A stretch of DNA of 64,000 nucleotides from Microthyrium microscopicum (taxonomy: Eukaryota > Ascomycota > Dothideomycetes > Microthyriales > Microthyriaceae): NCBI GenBank assembly GCA_010405405.1, contig MU004232.1, forward strand, positions 193,540 to 257,539, given 5' to 3'. Of this stretch, positions 22,557 through 34,135 are shown one piece after another. Below the pieces are notes generated by a model. That model saw nothing but the letters and a program-made list of their open reading frames with translations. It was not told where the DNA came from and made no database searches. The position numbers were made by a program, and so were the translations under genes. Within the stretch, counting starts at the first letter, position 1, and every line of letters begins with the position of its first letter.

Positions 22557-23201
22557 ATGTCTCTTACAACACAACTCTCAAATGTTCTCGAGAATTTCAA
22601 GAAGAACGCGCCTGAAGATACAAAACAAGCCATATTCACCGCAAACTGCGACTTCAAATCAAACTTCAAGCCAGCCTCGACCATCCAAGTTGGCACCAAG
22701 ATTCCCGACTTCAGCTTACCAAATGCCACCGGGGGAGTCACAAGTAGTGCAGACCTACTGCAACAAGGTCCCATGCTAATCTCATTTTACCGCGGAGAAT
22801 GGTGTCCATTCTGCAACCTCGAACTCCAAGCACTACAACGCCATGTCGATGAGTTCAAAGCCAAAGGCGTGAATCTAGTCGCCATCTCACCAGAACTACC
22901 AGATCAATCGCTCACCACCGTGGAAAAGCATGCTCTCAAGTTCCCAGTTCTCTCGGATGTTGGCAACAAGTTTGCCAGGCAGTTGGGCATTGTGTGGGCA
23001 ATGCCTGATTCTTTACGCCCGATATTCGAAAAGTTTGGACATGGTTTGGTGACTCGCAATGGAGACGATTCTTTCGAGGTGCCGGTCCCTGCTACATTGT
23101 TGATTGACCAGAATGGTGTGGTGAGAAATGTATTTCTGAATCCAGATTATAGCAAGAGACTGGAACCTGAAGAAGCGTTGGCGTGGATTGATGCTCTGTA
23201 A
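22557..23201 (+). CDS. Peroxiredoxin-like (AhpC/TSA) thiol oxidoreductase
   Basis: An intronless 214-aa protein. Residues 45-200 fit the AhpC/TSA thioredoxin fold: GTKIPDFSLPNA, then SFYRGEWCPFCNLEL with Cys83 and Cys86, then ISPELPDQS, FPVLSDVGNKFARQLGI and PATLLIDQNGVVR. The C-P-F-C pair sits where peroxiredoxins have the peroxidatic Cys in T-x-x-C, so the protein looks more like the peroxiredoxin-like, thioredoxin-related subfamily shared with bacteria than a classical Tsa1. It probably reduces hydroperoxides or disulfides in the cytosol. No targeting signal is visible. It is divergent from the Zn2Cys6 gene. Confidence 0.87.
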   Translation: MSLTTQLSNVLENFKKNAPEDTKQAIFTANCDFKSNFKPASTIQVGTKIPDFSLPNATGGVTSSADLLQQGPMLISFYRGEWCPFCNLELQALQRHVDEFKAKGVNLVAISPELPDQSLTTVEKHALKFPVLSDVGNKFARQLGIVWAMPDSLRPIFEKFGHGLVTRNGDDSFEVPVPATLLIDQNGVVRNVFLNPDYSKRLEPEEALAWIDAL

Positions 23202-23800
23202 AGAAGTTACAGTAGTGTTGTGACGTTTGGGACGTTTTGGGTCCGATTATTATGTATAGATATTACAGAATGAAATACCCGACTGGTTCTTTTGTACTTA
23301 CCCAGAGTCCAAAACAGCAGTGATGATGCATAAGGCTGTACCACGAGCAAAGCCCCAGTTTTGTCTGCAAACGCTAACCTCCTGTCGTATTCAGTGTAGA
23401 GATCGGCAATGATCCATAACAAATTGGGAGTATGACACTAAATTTCAGTCGTATTGATGTAATGGTTTTCTCAACAAACTCCGCTTTTGCCGATAAAACC
23501 GTGGGCTCCACTGCATCGTTGATTATGAGGCATCATCTACCATCTTTCAGCATTTAACTCTCGGACTTAGACTTAAGTCGATGTGTGGCGAGGTTTTCAA
23601 TGTGAGTATTTACCATTAAAGAAGTTTCAAGTCTTCTATTTCAGGATGCCTAGGTCACTGAATTGCCAGCCACATGCATTACCACAATTCGATTCGAACA
23701 TTTGCATCCTCAGATAGGTCCGAAAGTTCCAGGCAATTCTCTCTTCTTCATACAAACCTCTGATGTTAACTACCTTACCTATACCGCAGAAAACATTACC
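23202..23800. other. Intergenic spacer
   Basis: A 600-bp spacer between the peroxiredoxin-like and MDR genes (both +). The open frame of the next gene extends upstream to 23663 without an ATG that would improve the protein. No other feature was recognised. Confidence 0.55.
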
Positions 23801-25106
23801 ATGAGCAATAAAGCAGCATGGTACACGGAGGTCAAAGGCCGACCATTCAAGGTTGACGACGCTCCTATACCAGAGCCCAAAGCCAACAAAATAGTCATTC
23901 GAAACCACGCCATAGCTATCAATCCAGTCGATGCAGCTATCCAAAGACTGGGCATGCTCGTTACCGAAGACCAACTTCCAAACATCCTTGGTTTTGATGT
24001 GTCCGGGGACATCGTCTCAGTTGGCTCCAAGGTTACCAACTTCAAAACTGGAGACCAGGTCCTAGCAATGCCCAGCAGTTTTCCAGCCAATCTTCCAAGA
24101 ACTGGTACCTTCCAGCTCTACGTTGTCTCAAACACCGTCATTGTCTCAAAAAATCCAGACAGCGTGACATACACACAAGCCAGTGTGCTCCCGTTGTGTA
24201 TGATGGTCGCCGCCATCAGGCTGTATTCGAAAGATACTTTCGATTTGCCATTACCGCAACTCAATCCGAGCCCTTTGAACAAGGTGTTGCTTGCTTGGGG
24301 AGGTAGCTCAAGTGTAGGATCCTGCGCCATTCAGGGTGCCAAAGCAGCGGGTAAGATTTCCCAGGGCCAAACTACACGTCTTGACGACATGCGGTGAAAG
24401 CAAAAAAAAGGTTGTAGTTCCTATCGCACTCGATGGCTACCATACCATGCATTTCTGATCGAGTGTTATGGAGTCCATCGAATATGGCGAATGTTTCACG
24501 TTTGCTGCCAAAAAGACTGTTTGGTCGTTTAAGGCGTGTTAGCTGTCATCATAATCTTCTACTTACGCATTCTAGGCGTCGAGGTGGCCACGACTGCCTC
24601 CGCTGCGAATTTCGAGTACTGCAAATCTATTGGAGCGGACTACGTCTTTGACCATCGAGCTCCAGTGTGGAGGATGATATCGTCCAGGCCTTGGAGGGAA
24701 AGGTCTCCGCCGGCATATTCCTGGCCGTCATGAACCATGAGGCGGACTTTGCAGCTGGAAGGATTGCTCGAAGGCTTGGAGGAAACAAGTTCGTGGCTAC
24801 TGTTTGTGCCACTCCCGCAAGCTTGCCCGAAGGTTTGCCAGGTGATGTCAAATACCATGTTGGTAAGTAGCGGTGTATTCTTCCTTCCATCAGTCACTGA
24901 CACTGCGTTTGATAGTCACGGACATGGTTGCCAGACCAGATCCCTATATCTTTACGAAATGGATCCCAGATGCTCTGGCTGCCGGTCAGCTTCAGTGTAA
25001 ACCAGGTCCCAAGATTGTTGGTCAAGGACTCGAAAAACTTCAAGAAGCTTGTGACTTGATGAGCGCAGGAGTCAGTGCAACAAAGCTGGTTGTTGAGGTT
25101 CCTTGA
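23801..25106 (+). pseudogene. MDR zinc-type alcohol dehydrogenase/enoyl reductase-like gene with a frameshift
   Basis: Exon 1 (23801-24350) encodes a GroES-like domain of the medium-chain reductase family (IAINPVDAAIQ, ILGFDVSGDI, GDQVLAM) and the start of the nucleotide fold (WGGSSSVGSCAIQGAKAAG). After a 225-bp intron (24351-24575), exon 2 continues with ATTASAANFEYCKSIGADYVFDH. The reading frame then changes at about 24655-24665, and the family sequence resumes one frame over (VEDDIVQALEGKV). A last intron leads to the C-terminus ending at 25104-25106. Exon 2 is one base short of keeping phase, so the gene has a single-base deletion or the assembly has an error. Relatives include toxD-like trans-acting enoyl reductases and quinone oxidoreductases. 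No zinc ligands of classical ADH are visible. If the frameshift is real, the product is truncated inside the cofactor domain. Confidence 0.7.
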
Positions 25107-26291
25107 AGAGAAGAAAATAGGCGAGGGCAAACTATTCGTCGTTTGGTACCTTTTCTTATTACAAATGGCGGAGTATGACTGTTATGCGTTTGTGGTACAA
25201 CACAGCCGAATACGAATATTGTAAAAGATTTTCAAGTCATCTCACCGTTAAATCCCTCCATCTCAACAGACTGAGAAGCCATTATGATATCTCGTAGAAA
25301 CTGCATAAGAGATCGCCACTAACCCAAATTGAGACAAGCTCTTGAAATGATAAGTCAATCCTACACAAGCATGTAGGATGAACTTTAAGGTCTTCTAATC
25401 TGGTACAGCTAGTCAGTGACAGGCGCTTATCTTCTAAAACATGGACATTACCAATTATCGCATCACCTGTGCAAGCAAAGCTAAACATATGATCTTCAGA
25501 TGGTGGCAAGATTAGAACAACTTCATAGCTGCATTATCAACAACGCAGTAAAGGTTTTCCACTGGTCCTGAGAGGTCATAATGCGGTTTGTTAGTTCCCA
25601 AATGCTCCGGTAATAAAGTTCTGTCATTTGCATGTACTGGGTTTTGATGCTATCCCACGCCTTGCCAAGCTGTTTATCAGCCTTGAGGTATGATGTAAAA
25701 TCCCGCATTGAGCCAGCCTTGCATGCGTGAAGATGTCGTCGGCTCCGTCATAGATATCGAGGCCGCCTCTGTACACCAGATATGATTCTCGTGAGAGACC
25801 TAAGACGAGGGAAAACATTTCAAGTATTGGAATAGTGTTTAGCCGCCTACAATAGATTGAAAGGCAGCACGGTCATGCTCTGTCCGGGCGATACCGGCGT
25901 CAAACGGGTTGCTACGGCGAGGACAGGAAGTTGAAGCATCGCGAGCCACGGTTTCCGCGTATCCGGCCGCCCAGAGCCTCGTAACAGCCGAGATATTGTA
26001 TGATGGTAGTAGTCAAAGTTCCGAGGGCATTTGGATGCGACATAAAACACCAGATCGCCCCATTTCTGAGTAATTGAGCAACTTCTTCTGAACTTTCAGA
26101 GAGTTGGAGTGACGTGTATTTTGCCCCACTGCTGCTTCTTTCCCCCACCTTCCCAAGCTCTCAGGTCTCACTGAAAGCATTTAAAAGCTTTCCATTGCTC
26201 CGCTGTGTAAAAACTCTTCTTCTTTACCGCAACTTGCAATTACTCCATCAATTGTAACTCTGCTCCTCTTTAAATCACCAATTCACTAATC
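25107..26291. other. Gene-poor region upstream of GAPDH, with possible minus-strand coding remnants
   Basis: Minus-strand frames at 25523-25818 and 25847-26148 have stretches that look like protein (for example YRGGLDIYDGADDIFTH and DAGIARTEHDRAAFQSIVGG). They lack an ATG, shift frame between pieces and match no family I know. They may be the remains of a lost gene. The proximal 200 bp before 26291 is pyrimidine-rich (CTCTTCTTCTTTACC), as in strong fungal promoters. Confidence 0.35.
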
Positions 26292-26370
26292 GTAAGTTCC
26301 CTATTCTGAGGCGCTGAAGTGCGACCTACTCTACTCAATTTTATGCAAGGCTGATAAGCTCTGTTTCTAG
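26292..26370 (+). promoter_or_regulatory. Leader (5' UTR) intron of the GAPDH gene
   Basis: GTAAGT at 26292 and TTTCTAG ending at 26370 bound a 79-bp candidate intron that stops six bases before the gpdA ATG (26377). Leader introns are known in fungal GAPDH genes, where they can raise expression. The preceding CT-rich tract (26210-26285) fits a strong core promoter. Confidence 0.55.
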
Positions 26371-26376
26371 GACAAC

Positions 26377-27653
<1,277 letters not shown>

Positions 27654-29033
27654 GATATCGGACGGAGCCAGACTGAATCGTCTCGCCTCTAGACAGTAAT
27701 GGTAGCCGCCAGTATTTTTTAAGCGCCGGGTGTCGGTAGTAAAAGAGGCGGAACAGATCAAAACAGGATTAGTTTTGTAGGAAAAGAAACACCAATTGTG
27801 CAGAGGAGTATACTCAAGTTGATAAACAAACGATCAAGATATATAGCTAGTATCGTCGGTCTGGTCCGTCGTAAATCAATAACAAGCTGTTATGATGGAA
27901 CATATCTCCAAGACTACAGAGCGCGGCTGCGCGAGTGTACTCATACGACCGCAGTGATAGCAGCAGTAATCGTAACAAGAACTCAAGACGAAGCGTCGAG
28001 TTTAAGTATAGCGAAGGTAAATCAAAGACAAAATGCAGAAACCTTCGAGAGCCTAGACGTAAGAGGTTGAAAACCAAGGGGGTTGGGATTATGCCGCTAG
28101 CCGTATTAACATCGGCTAAATCTGTTATTTTGATTACGAAGGATTTTAAAACACAGCATTATCCAATGACAGAGAACAGTGGAAAGAGCGCGCGGAAGCC
28201 GGCTGGCCCGAATGCTATGATTGGATGAAGAAGCGGTTAGCCAGGCTGAGAAAAATAGTGCTATGTTCAATCTTAATGAGCTCCAAAGACCATCCAAATA
28301 CCACTTTGTTGACGACTCTGCAAAGCCACAAGGCATACCCAACTACAGTCCTAGCAATCAGAACATCGTCAAGCTTAACACGCTGGTCAGTTGTCGACTT
28401 TTCTCAACTTGCTACGACCAGCCGTTACAATTGGCAAGCACGCAGCCTTTTGCGTTCCACTTCCAGTCTACAGGCTACAGCTCACTTAGGCCGCGAACGC
28501 GTTGCTGGCGCCACTCTTCCTTCTGCCAGCCTCTGTTCATCTGCTTCTATAGCAGTACGAGCACTCTTCTGTTCGCATCTACTCTTTGGGTACGCACGCT
28601 TTGCACCAACTGCGTGTCAACGCCTCAGCGCTCAGCCATTCTGTCGAGCGTCTTCGCACGAGCAATCTACTCAACTCAACACCACCGGGGTCTGGCGCCG
28701 CTGCCTTACTATCGGTCATCTTCTTGATTGTAAGTTCTTGCTTGGCTTATGTCTTTTTTGCACTCATTCCCCTGTGAATCTTGACGTGGCTGCGGGCGGG
28801 TCGCCATTGGCATAGTAGGTCTGAGTAAGTTATTGATACGGTATTGGCGCTGTTCGCTTTCATCTTTTGCCATATGGTTCTGCTTCTCAATCACTTAAAC
28901 AGTTCTTTCCTTCTCATTATTTCTTTTATTTGATCAAAGCATTCTAGCAGTGCGCAATTGGCATACAATCCATTTGGTCTAACAAAATCCCCAGCCCCAC
29001 CAACAGCGCTAAATTCAACTGGGTATATTCACC
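27654..29033. other. Intergenic region between gpdA and hda1
   Basis: This 1.38-kb region includes the gpdA 3' UTR and the hda1 promoter and leader. Open frames of up to 196 codons at 28221-28815 are rich in Ser, Leu and Cys, lack recognisable motifs and fit a pyrimidine-rich leader better than a gene. The GTAAGT at about 28731 could be the donor of a leader intron of hda1. Confidence 0.5.
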
Positions 29034-31955
29034 ATGGACGCGGATGAAGATGTCTCCATGGGAGATTTCACCCAGGATACCACCATTGTTCGCGAAGACA
29101 TTACCGTCAATGGCCATACCACTTCAACCAGCCTGCTTGTTGAGTCTGATATACTCCTTGGAGGCTCTTTAGACAGTCCCATGGACACCAACATCCAAAA
29201 CTACATCAACAACGTCGACATTGACGCCGCGATGAACGACTCTCTTGATGATACTACGCAGTCAGCCATGGATGCGCTACAGCAGAACGAATTTCCACAA
29301 GCTTCTACAAGTAGCGATTCAGAATCAGATCAGCGTGAGGGCACCCCACCGAGTCCGCGCCATCATGTTGGCTTGGTGGAGGCATCTCATCAAGAAGATA
29401 CCGCTCTGTTGGATATGGAGGATGCCACCTTCGAACCTAACGCAGATGCTACTGGCGCAGAGCCTATAGAGTACTCTTCCGTGGAAGTAGTCATTCACCG
29501 AGCACCGGATCCAAAACTACCGTACTTATCCAAGAACACTGGACTTGTGTATGACCCACGAATGCGTTTTCACACCGAGCTGGGAGCTACAGAAGACGAC
29601 ATTCATCCTGAAGACCCTCGCCGTATCTGGGAAATCTATCAAGAGCTCATACTAGAAGGTCTTGTTGATGACCCCACGACCCCAATGCTGAACGGCAATT
29701 CCAACAACCATCACCTCCAACGTCTGCAGCGTATCGAGTCGCGCTTAGCAGAAGCATCTGAGGTTGTTCTAGTTCACTCTCAAGAGCACTGGGATTGGGT
29801 TGCAGGACTTTCAGGTAAACTCATCTCGCGCTGGTATACTTATGGTTACTAACTCAACAGATCTAACCGATAAGGAGCTTCGATCCAACGCTAAATCGAT
29901 GGACTCTGTTTATCTTCACAACATGACCTATTATTGCGCTCGTTTATCAGCTGGTGGTGCTATCGAAGCGGCAAGAGCAGTAGTCACTGGGGTCGTCAAA
30001 AATGCAATCGCTGTCATCCGACCTCCAGGTCATCACGCAGAGCATGGTACACCAGGAGGTTTCTGCTTCTTCAACAATGTATGTGTCGCTACTCGAGTTT
30101 GCCAAAAAGACTTCCCAGATTTGTGTCGAAAGGTTCTGATTCTCGACTGGGATGTCCACCACGGCAACGGCATCCAGAACATCTTTGAGGATGACCCAAA
30201 CGTCCTCTACATTTCCCTTCACGTCCACAAGGATGGAGGGTTCTATCCACATGGACCTGCTGGAGATCATCATCACGTAGGAACTGGGGACGCTCAAGGC
30301 AAGAACATCAACATCCCTTGGCCACGACATCACATGACAGACGGCGACTATATGTACGCGTTCCAGCAAATTGTGATGCCTGTTGCACAAGAGTTTAATC
30401 CAGATCTTGTTGTCATCGCAGCCGGATTCGACGCCGCCGAAGGCGATACTCTTGGAATATGCCACGTCTCACCTCAATGCTTCTCTCAAATGACACACAT
30501 GCTTATGTCCCTGGCTAATGGCCGTGTGGTAGCCGCCTTGGAAGGAGGGTATAACCTGCGCTCAATTGCAAGATCAGCGGTGGCTGTCACAAAGACTCTG
30601 ATGGGCGAGGCACCAGCACGCGTAGCAAGTCTATATCCTTCTATGGATGGTGTTGCGACAGTCAAGCTTGTTATTAGCAAACATGCAAAATATTGGCAGT
30701 GCTTGTATCCGAAAGAAACACCGGAAGAACGATCTCAGCGGCTGGGCGGTAAACGTCTTCATGATATTCTGCGCGAGCATCAGGCGAAGACGTGGTTTCG
30801 CGAATACAACATGTCGCCACTTATTCTACGACGGGAAAAGCTCAAGTGTTTTGAGGGTCAAGTTTTGGCTACGTTAGTGCATTTCATTTTAAATTCCTGA
30901 CATTTGCTAACCCCATTCTAGCAATGAACCGGTTAAGGACCAACCGTTGGTGGTGATATTCCATGATCCACCGGAGACCAGTCATATTGATGATCCGAGA
31001 GCTAGTAGAATCGAAACGCACAATGTTATAGTGGTAAGCATAGCTTCAATTTTCATTAATGTTGATGCTGATTTTCAATAGACCAATTATGCCGAAGAAT
31101 ATGTCAAGCGAGCAGTCAGAGATGGCCTTGCCGTCATCGACGTCAACGTCTCACCTTATCTCTCGTCTGGTGATGGTTCCTCCACCTCAAAAGAGGAGAG
31201 AACTTCCAAAATCCATGAACTGGCCTCCTATCTATGGGAAAACTACATTGAAGCTGAAACTTCTGGCAACGTCTTTCTCATAGGCGTTGGTGCTGCCTCA
31301 GAAGCAATCATACACCTACTCAATACACATGGTGAGATTAACTTTGACAATGGCACGTCAAGAAAGCCTTGCTTAACACTACCAGATGGAACAAATGATA
31401 TTGTGGACTGTGTCTTCATGTTCCTGGCCCAACAAACTCTACAAGGCGTCAATAGGCCAGCAGATGACTATCTACCAGCCTGGTACCATCAGGTAAGGAT
31501 GCCATCTCCTCGTATTCTATAATTGTACTAATCCACCCCCCAAGCATTCCATGATCTATGTTGCAGAAAACCACTCTGTATGGCTCCCCGAACGACTCCG
31601 CCGCCTGCGCAAAAAATACGGCAATCTTCTCAAGAGTCCTAAAACCAACACCCAGGATATGCTCGCTGAGCACGAAGAGGAAGTTTTCACACGCATCCTT
31701 ACTGGCACGGCTCACACTGTTGACGGCTCAGAACCTACTCTTGCGAACCTAGAGATTTCGACTACGGCCATTTCAACGACTATTGGGCCGGACGATAGTA
31801 TGACAGGGGATCACTCGTCGAGTGGTGCGGCGAAAGACGAGTTGGGCACGCCAGTCTTGCCGTCGGGGGAAGGAGCTGTGAGCCCGTTGAGAAGTCCGTT
31901 GAAAAGTCCTTTGTCTGAGCAGCCGTTGATGGGTTCTTTTGGTGGTGTGCAGTGA
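29034..31955 (+). CDS. hda1: Class II histone deacetylase, Hda1/Clr3 type, with Arb2 domain
   Basis: Five exons (29034-29814, 29861-30872, 30922-31033, 31082-31492, 31545-31955) keep phase and give 908 aa. After an acidic N-terminus, the deacetylase domain (about 165-560) shows TGLVYDPRMRFH, RPPGHHAEHGTPGGFCFFNN, LDWDVHHGNG, the GFDAAEGD metal/active-site segment and EGGYNL. The zinc-binding Asp/His/Asp set and catalytic His pair are present. The C-terminal part (about 620-800) matches the Arb2 domain that follows HDACs of this type: VVIFHDPPE, VFLIGVGAASEAIIHLL, VDCVFMFLAQQ and MIYVAENHSVWL. The enzyme removes acetyl from histone lysines and acts in gene silencing in the nucleus. It looks intact, with a Ser/Pro-rich tail. 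Confidence 0.95.
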
Positions 31956-32660
31956 ATGTGTCAGGGTGTGGAAGGAAGGAAAAGTTCGAGTTGAGCAGTG
32001 GCTTTGGGTGTGGCTATGCCTAGAAGAGATTTCAAAAGGCAGGTGAGGATGAAAGGAAAGAAGTTTTGAGAAGTGGGTTTGAATGATGCTATGGAGCGGT
32101 GGAGGTTGGAGGATGAGGTTTATAAGATATTCTTGGTTAGTTGCATACCACAGATATCAATTCACTGTATGCCGTCCCTCAAATTATCTGTCTGCATGAG
32201 AGATAGTCTTACACATTTGCCTTCTAGGCTCTGTATCCCTGGATTCTGGTCACACAAGTCAATGGCTCGGCAAAATAAATGGCGCGCTCCCATCAGCCTC
32301 GTTGCCTCCCAGAGGCTACGCTCTGTTGTCGAGTGCTTTAGTTGCCATGAAAGCTGCTCAGATTTGAATCATTTATCGAACATAATGGGAAATATAGCAC
32401 CTTTTGCTCAAGAGCGTTGTTGGCAGCCATCAGAGTTTATGGGAGAACGCCATTTATTTTGCCACACCGTTGACGAGTATAGGAACGCAGTTCAATCTCA
32501 CCTTTGTATCTCATAATTTGGTTATACAAAGGCGATTTCATTAAGCCGTTGATCCGATTAAGATCAACCCTCTCAGCACAACGCCAGCGCTATCAAACGA
32601 GCAACTTTTACCTATCTGCCGTCTCTTGCCCCTTGCCAGATTGGGCAAACCCAGGTCTCT
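31956..32660. other. Convergent intergenic region
   Basis: 705 bp between the stops of hda1 (+) and the CUE-like gene (-). A 147-codon frame at 32073-32516 has no domain or coding character. No other feature was recognised. Confidence 0.5.
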
Positions 32661-33269
32661 TCAGTCAGCATCCTCAAGATCTTCATTGGAAAGATAGCCT
32701 ATCGCATCGCGAACATCCCAACGGTGCTTTTTAAGAGCGTCGACCACTCGAAGAATCGACAAGTCAGGAAAGGCATTCTTGACATTCTCAATCTTACGTG
32801 TCTTTTCCACCGGTTCAACACTAGACACCGCCGGTTTCTGCTGTCTCAATGCAAGCGACTGTTCAGATGACGCATCATCAGAGCGACGCTCTGGAGCATT
32901 CATGTTGCCTACTGGGCTATAAGCCGACTCAGACGAGTCCCCAATCTTCGTCACCACAACATTATCCTTCCGATATTCCTTGAACGACTCTGGGTGTGAA
33001 GCCAGGTATTTCTTGAAAAGCACAGGGTCCACTGGCTGCGTACGCCATTCTGTATTACCCTTGAGTTTCGCAAGGTAGAGGTTCCGAAATTCGCCCCAGT
33101 CGGCTATGTTAACGTTCAGAAGTCGACAGAGTGCTTTGCGTAGACCGGCGGCGGGGAGGGATTGTGAGCGGTTGTCTAGAGCGTCGATTAGCTCTTCTGC
33201 GGTGATGAGGCTTGGGTCGATTGATTTCCAGGTCACTGATTTATCGGTTTGTGTGGCTTCTGAGGCCAT
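32661..33269 (-). CDS. Small hypothetical protein with CUE-like C-terminus
   Basis: An intronless 202-aa protein from ATG 33267-33269. The N-terminal half (about 15-110) is helical, with ITAEELIDALDNRS and LRKALCRLLNVN. A hydrophilic linker follows. The last 40 residues (about 160-198) read NAFPDLSILRVVDALKKHRWDVRDAIGYLSNE, which has the shape of a ubiquitin-binding CUE domain: an FP motif in helix 1, the spacing to a D-x-x-x-A-I-x-x-L helix 3. If so it may bind ubiquitin chains, but the partner is unknown. I do not recognise a named orthologue. It is convergent with hda1. Confidence 0.6.
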   Translation of the reverse strand: MASEATQTDKSVTWKSIDPSLITAEELIDALDNRSQSLPAAGLRKALCRLLNVNIADWGEFRNLYLAKLKGNTEWRTQPVDPVLFKKYLASHPESFKEYRKDNVVVTKIGDSSESAYSPVGNMNAPERRSDDASSEQSLALRQQKPAVSSVEPVEKTRKIENVKNAFPDLSILRVVDALKKHRWDVRDAIGYLSNEDLEDAD

Positions 33270-33978
33270 ATCTGGGGTTCTGAGGTAAGATATCCTCTTA
33301 TAGATATCGTGGTGGATTCTTTTTTTGGTGTGGTGCTAGAGTATCAGAGAGTTTGCTGGATGGGCGGTTGACCGATTGAGATGCGCGAGGCTGTAGTTGT
33401 TGTTAGGTGAAGTTGATGCGCAGCTTTTGAAAAGCGAGGCTCCGTTTGTTGCTTTGAAGAGGAAATTTGCTGCCAGCACATTGTGAAGTAACTACCCTCT
33501 GGTCGCGGGAGCGTCGTGCCTGCCGGATAAATGCATTGATTCGCGCCTGCCACATCTTTTCCAACACTTCAATTTCTTCCAGAGCTTTTGCAAACACACT
33601 CAGAGGTGGATATTTGTACCTAAAAAGACATTCAAGTATGAAAACTAAAATGATGTTCTATATGCTGTTACAAGTGGTCAGTGATTATTCCAAATAGTCA
33701 ACTGGGAATTCTCAGAGACTGCGTGCCTTGTCGAGTTTGAAAGTAACTAAAGTACTTAGTTGAGTATATATACCTAGTGAATTCTTACCGTTCTGCTGCG
33801 TCCTTTTCGGTTCAGATACAAGCGAAAAGGAAAGAGCGATCTGATTCAGAAATACTGGGCTAGGTAGTAGGCATATAAAAGGATTTGGTGCCACCAGAAA
33901 GACTGAGCACGTTGTTTGAACAACAAAAAAAGAAAATTGATTTGAGTTCTATCCATGCGACCAATACTGACGGTCCTA

Positions 33979-34015
33979 GTAGCTTCTTAAATTATGGCTT
34001 GGTATAAGAAGCTAC
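33979..34015. repeat. Perfect 11-bp inverted repeat (hairpin)
   Basis: GTAGCTTCTTA at 33979-33989 is repeated inverted as TAAGAAGCTAC at 34005-34015 around a 15-nt loop. It sits beside the tRNA-like relic in a non-coding gap. It could be a foldback end or a transcript hairpin. Confidence 0.6.
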
Positions 34016-34059
34016 CAGATTCCCCGAAGGGTGTTTAAAACTAGTTGCTCTATGAGAGT

Positions 34060-34135
34060 TTCTAGCCCCAGGCGAGGATCGACCTCAGGACGTGGTTGTA
34101 GAAATAACTAGACACTGCAATCAACTCTTTCCGTA
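34060..34135 (-). repeat. Possible tRNA relic or tRNA-derived SINE fragment
   Basis: On the minus strand GTGTCTAG-TTA resembles a D-arm/A box, and GAGGTCGATCCTC resembles a T-arm/B box lacking one base of GGTTCGATCC. The spacing between them is right for a tRNA, but no acceptor stem or anticodon arm can be built. The call is a weak resemblance. Confidence 0.25.

Noticed and set aside
19925-25106. Secondary metabolite gene cluster
   Set aside because: A regulator and two redox genes are present, but there is no PKS, NRPS, terpene or DMATS backbone gene nearby.
28221-28815. Overlapping open frames of 168 and 196 codons upstream of hda1
   Set aside because: Two frames are open at once, the peptides are Ser/Leu/Cys-rich with no motif, and the stretch fits a pyrimidine-rich leader.
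32073-32516. 147-codon plus-strand frame between hda1 and the CUE-like gene
   Set aside because: No domain, scattered rare composition, and no splice partner.
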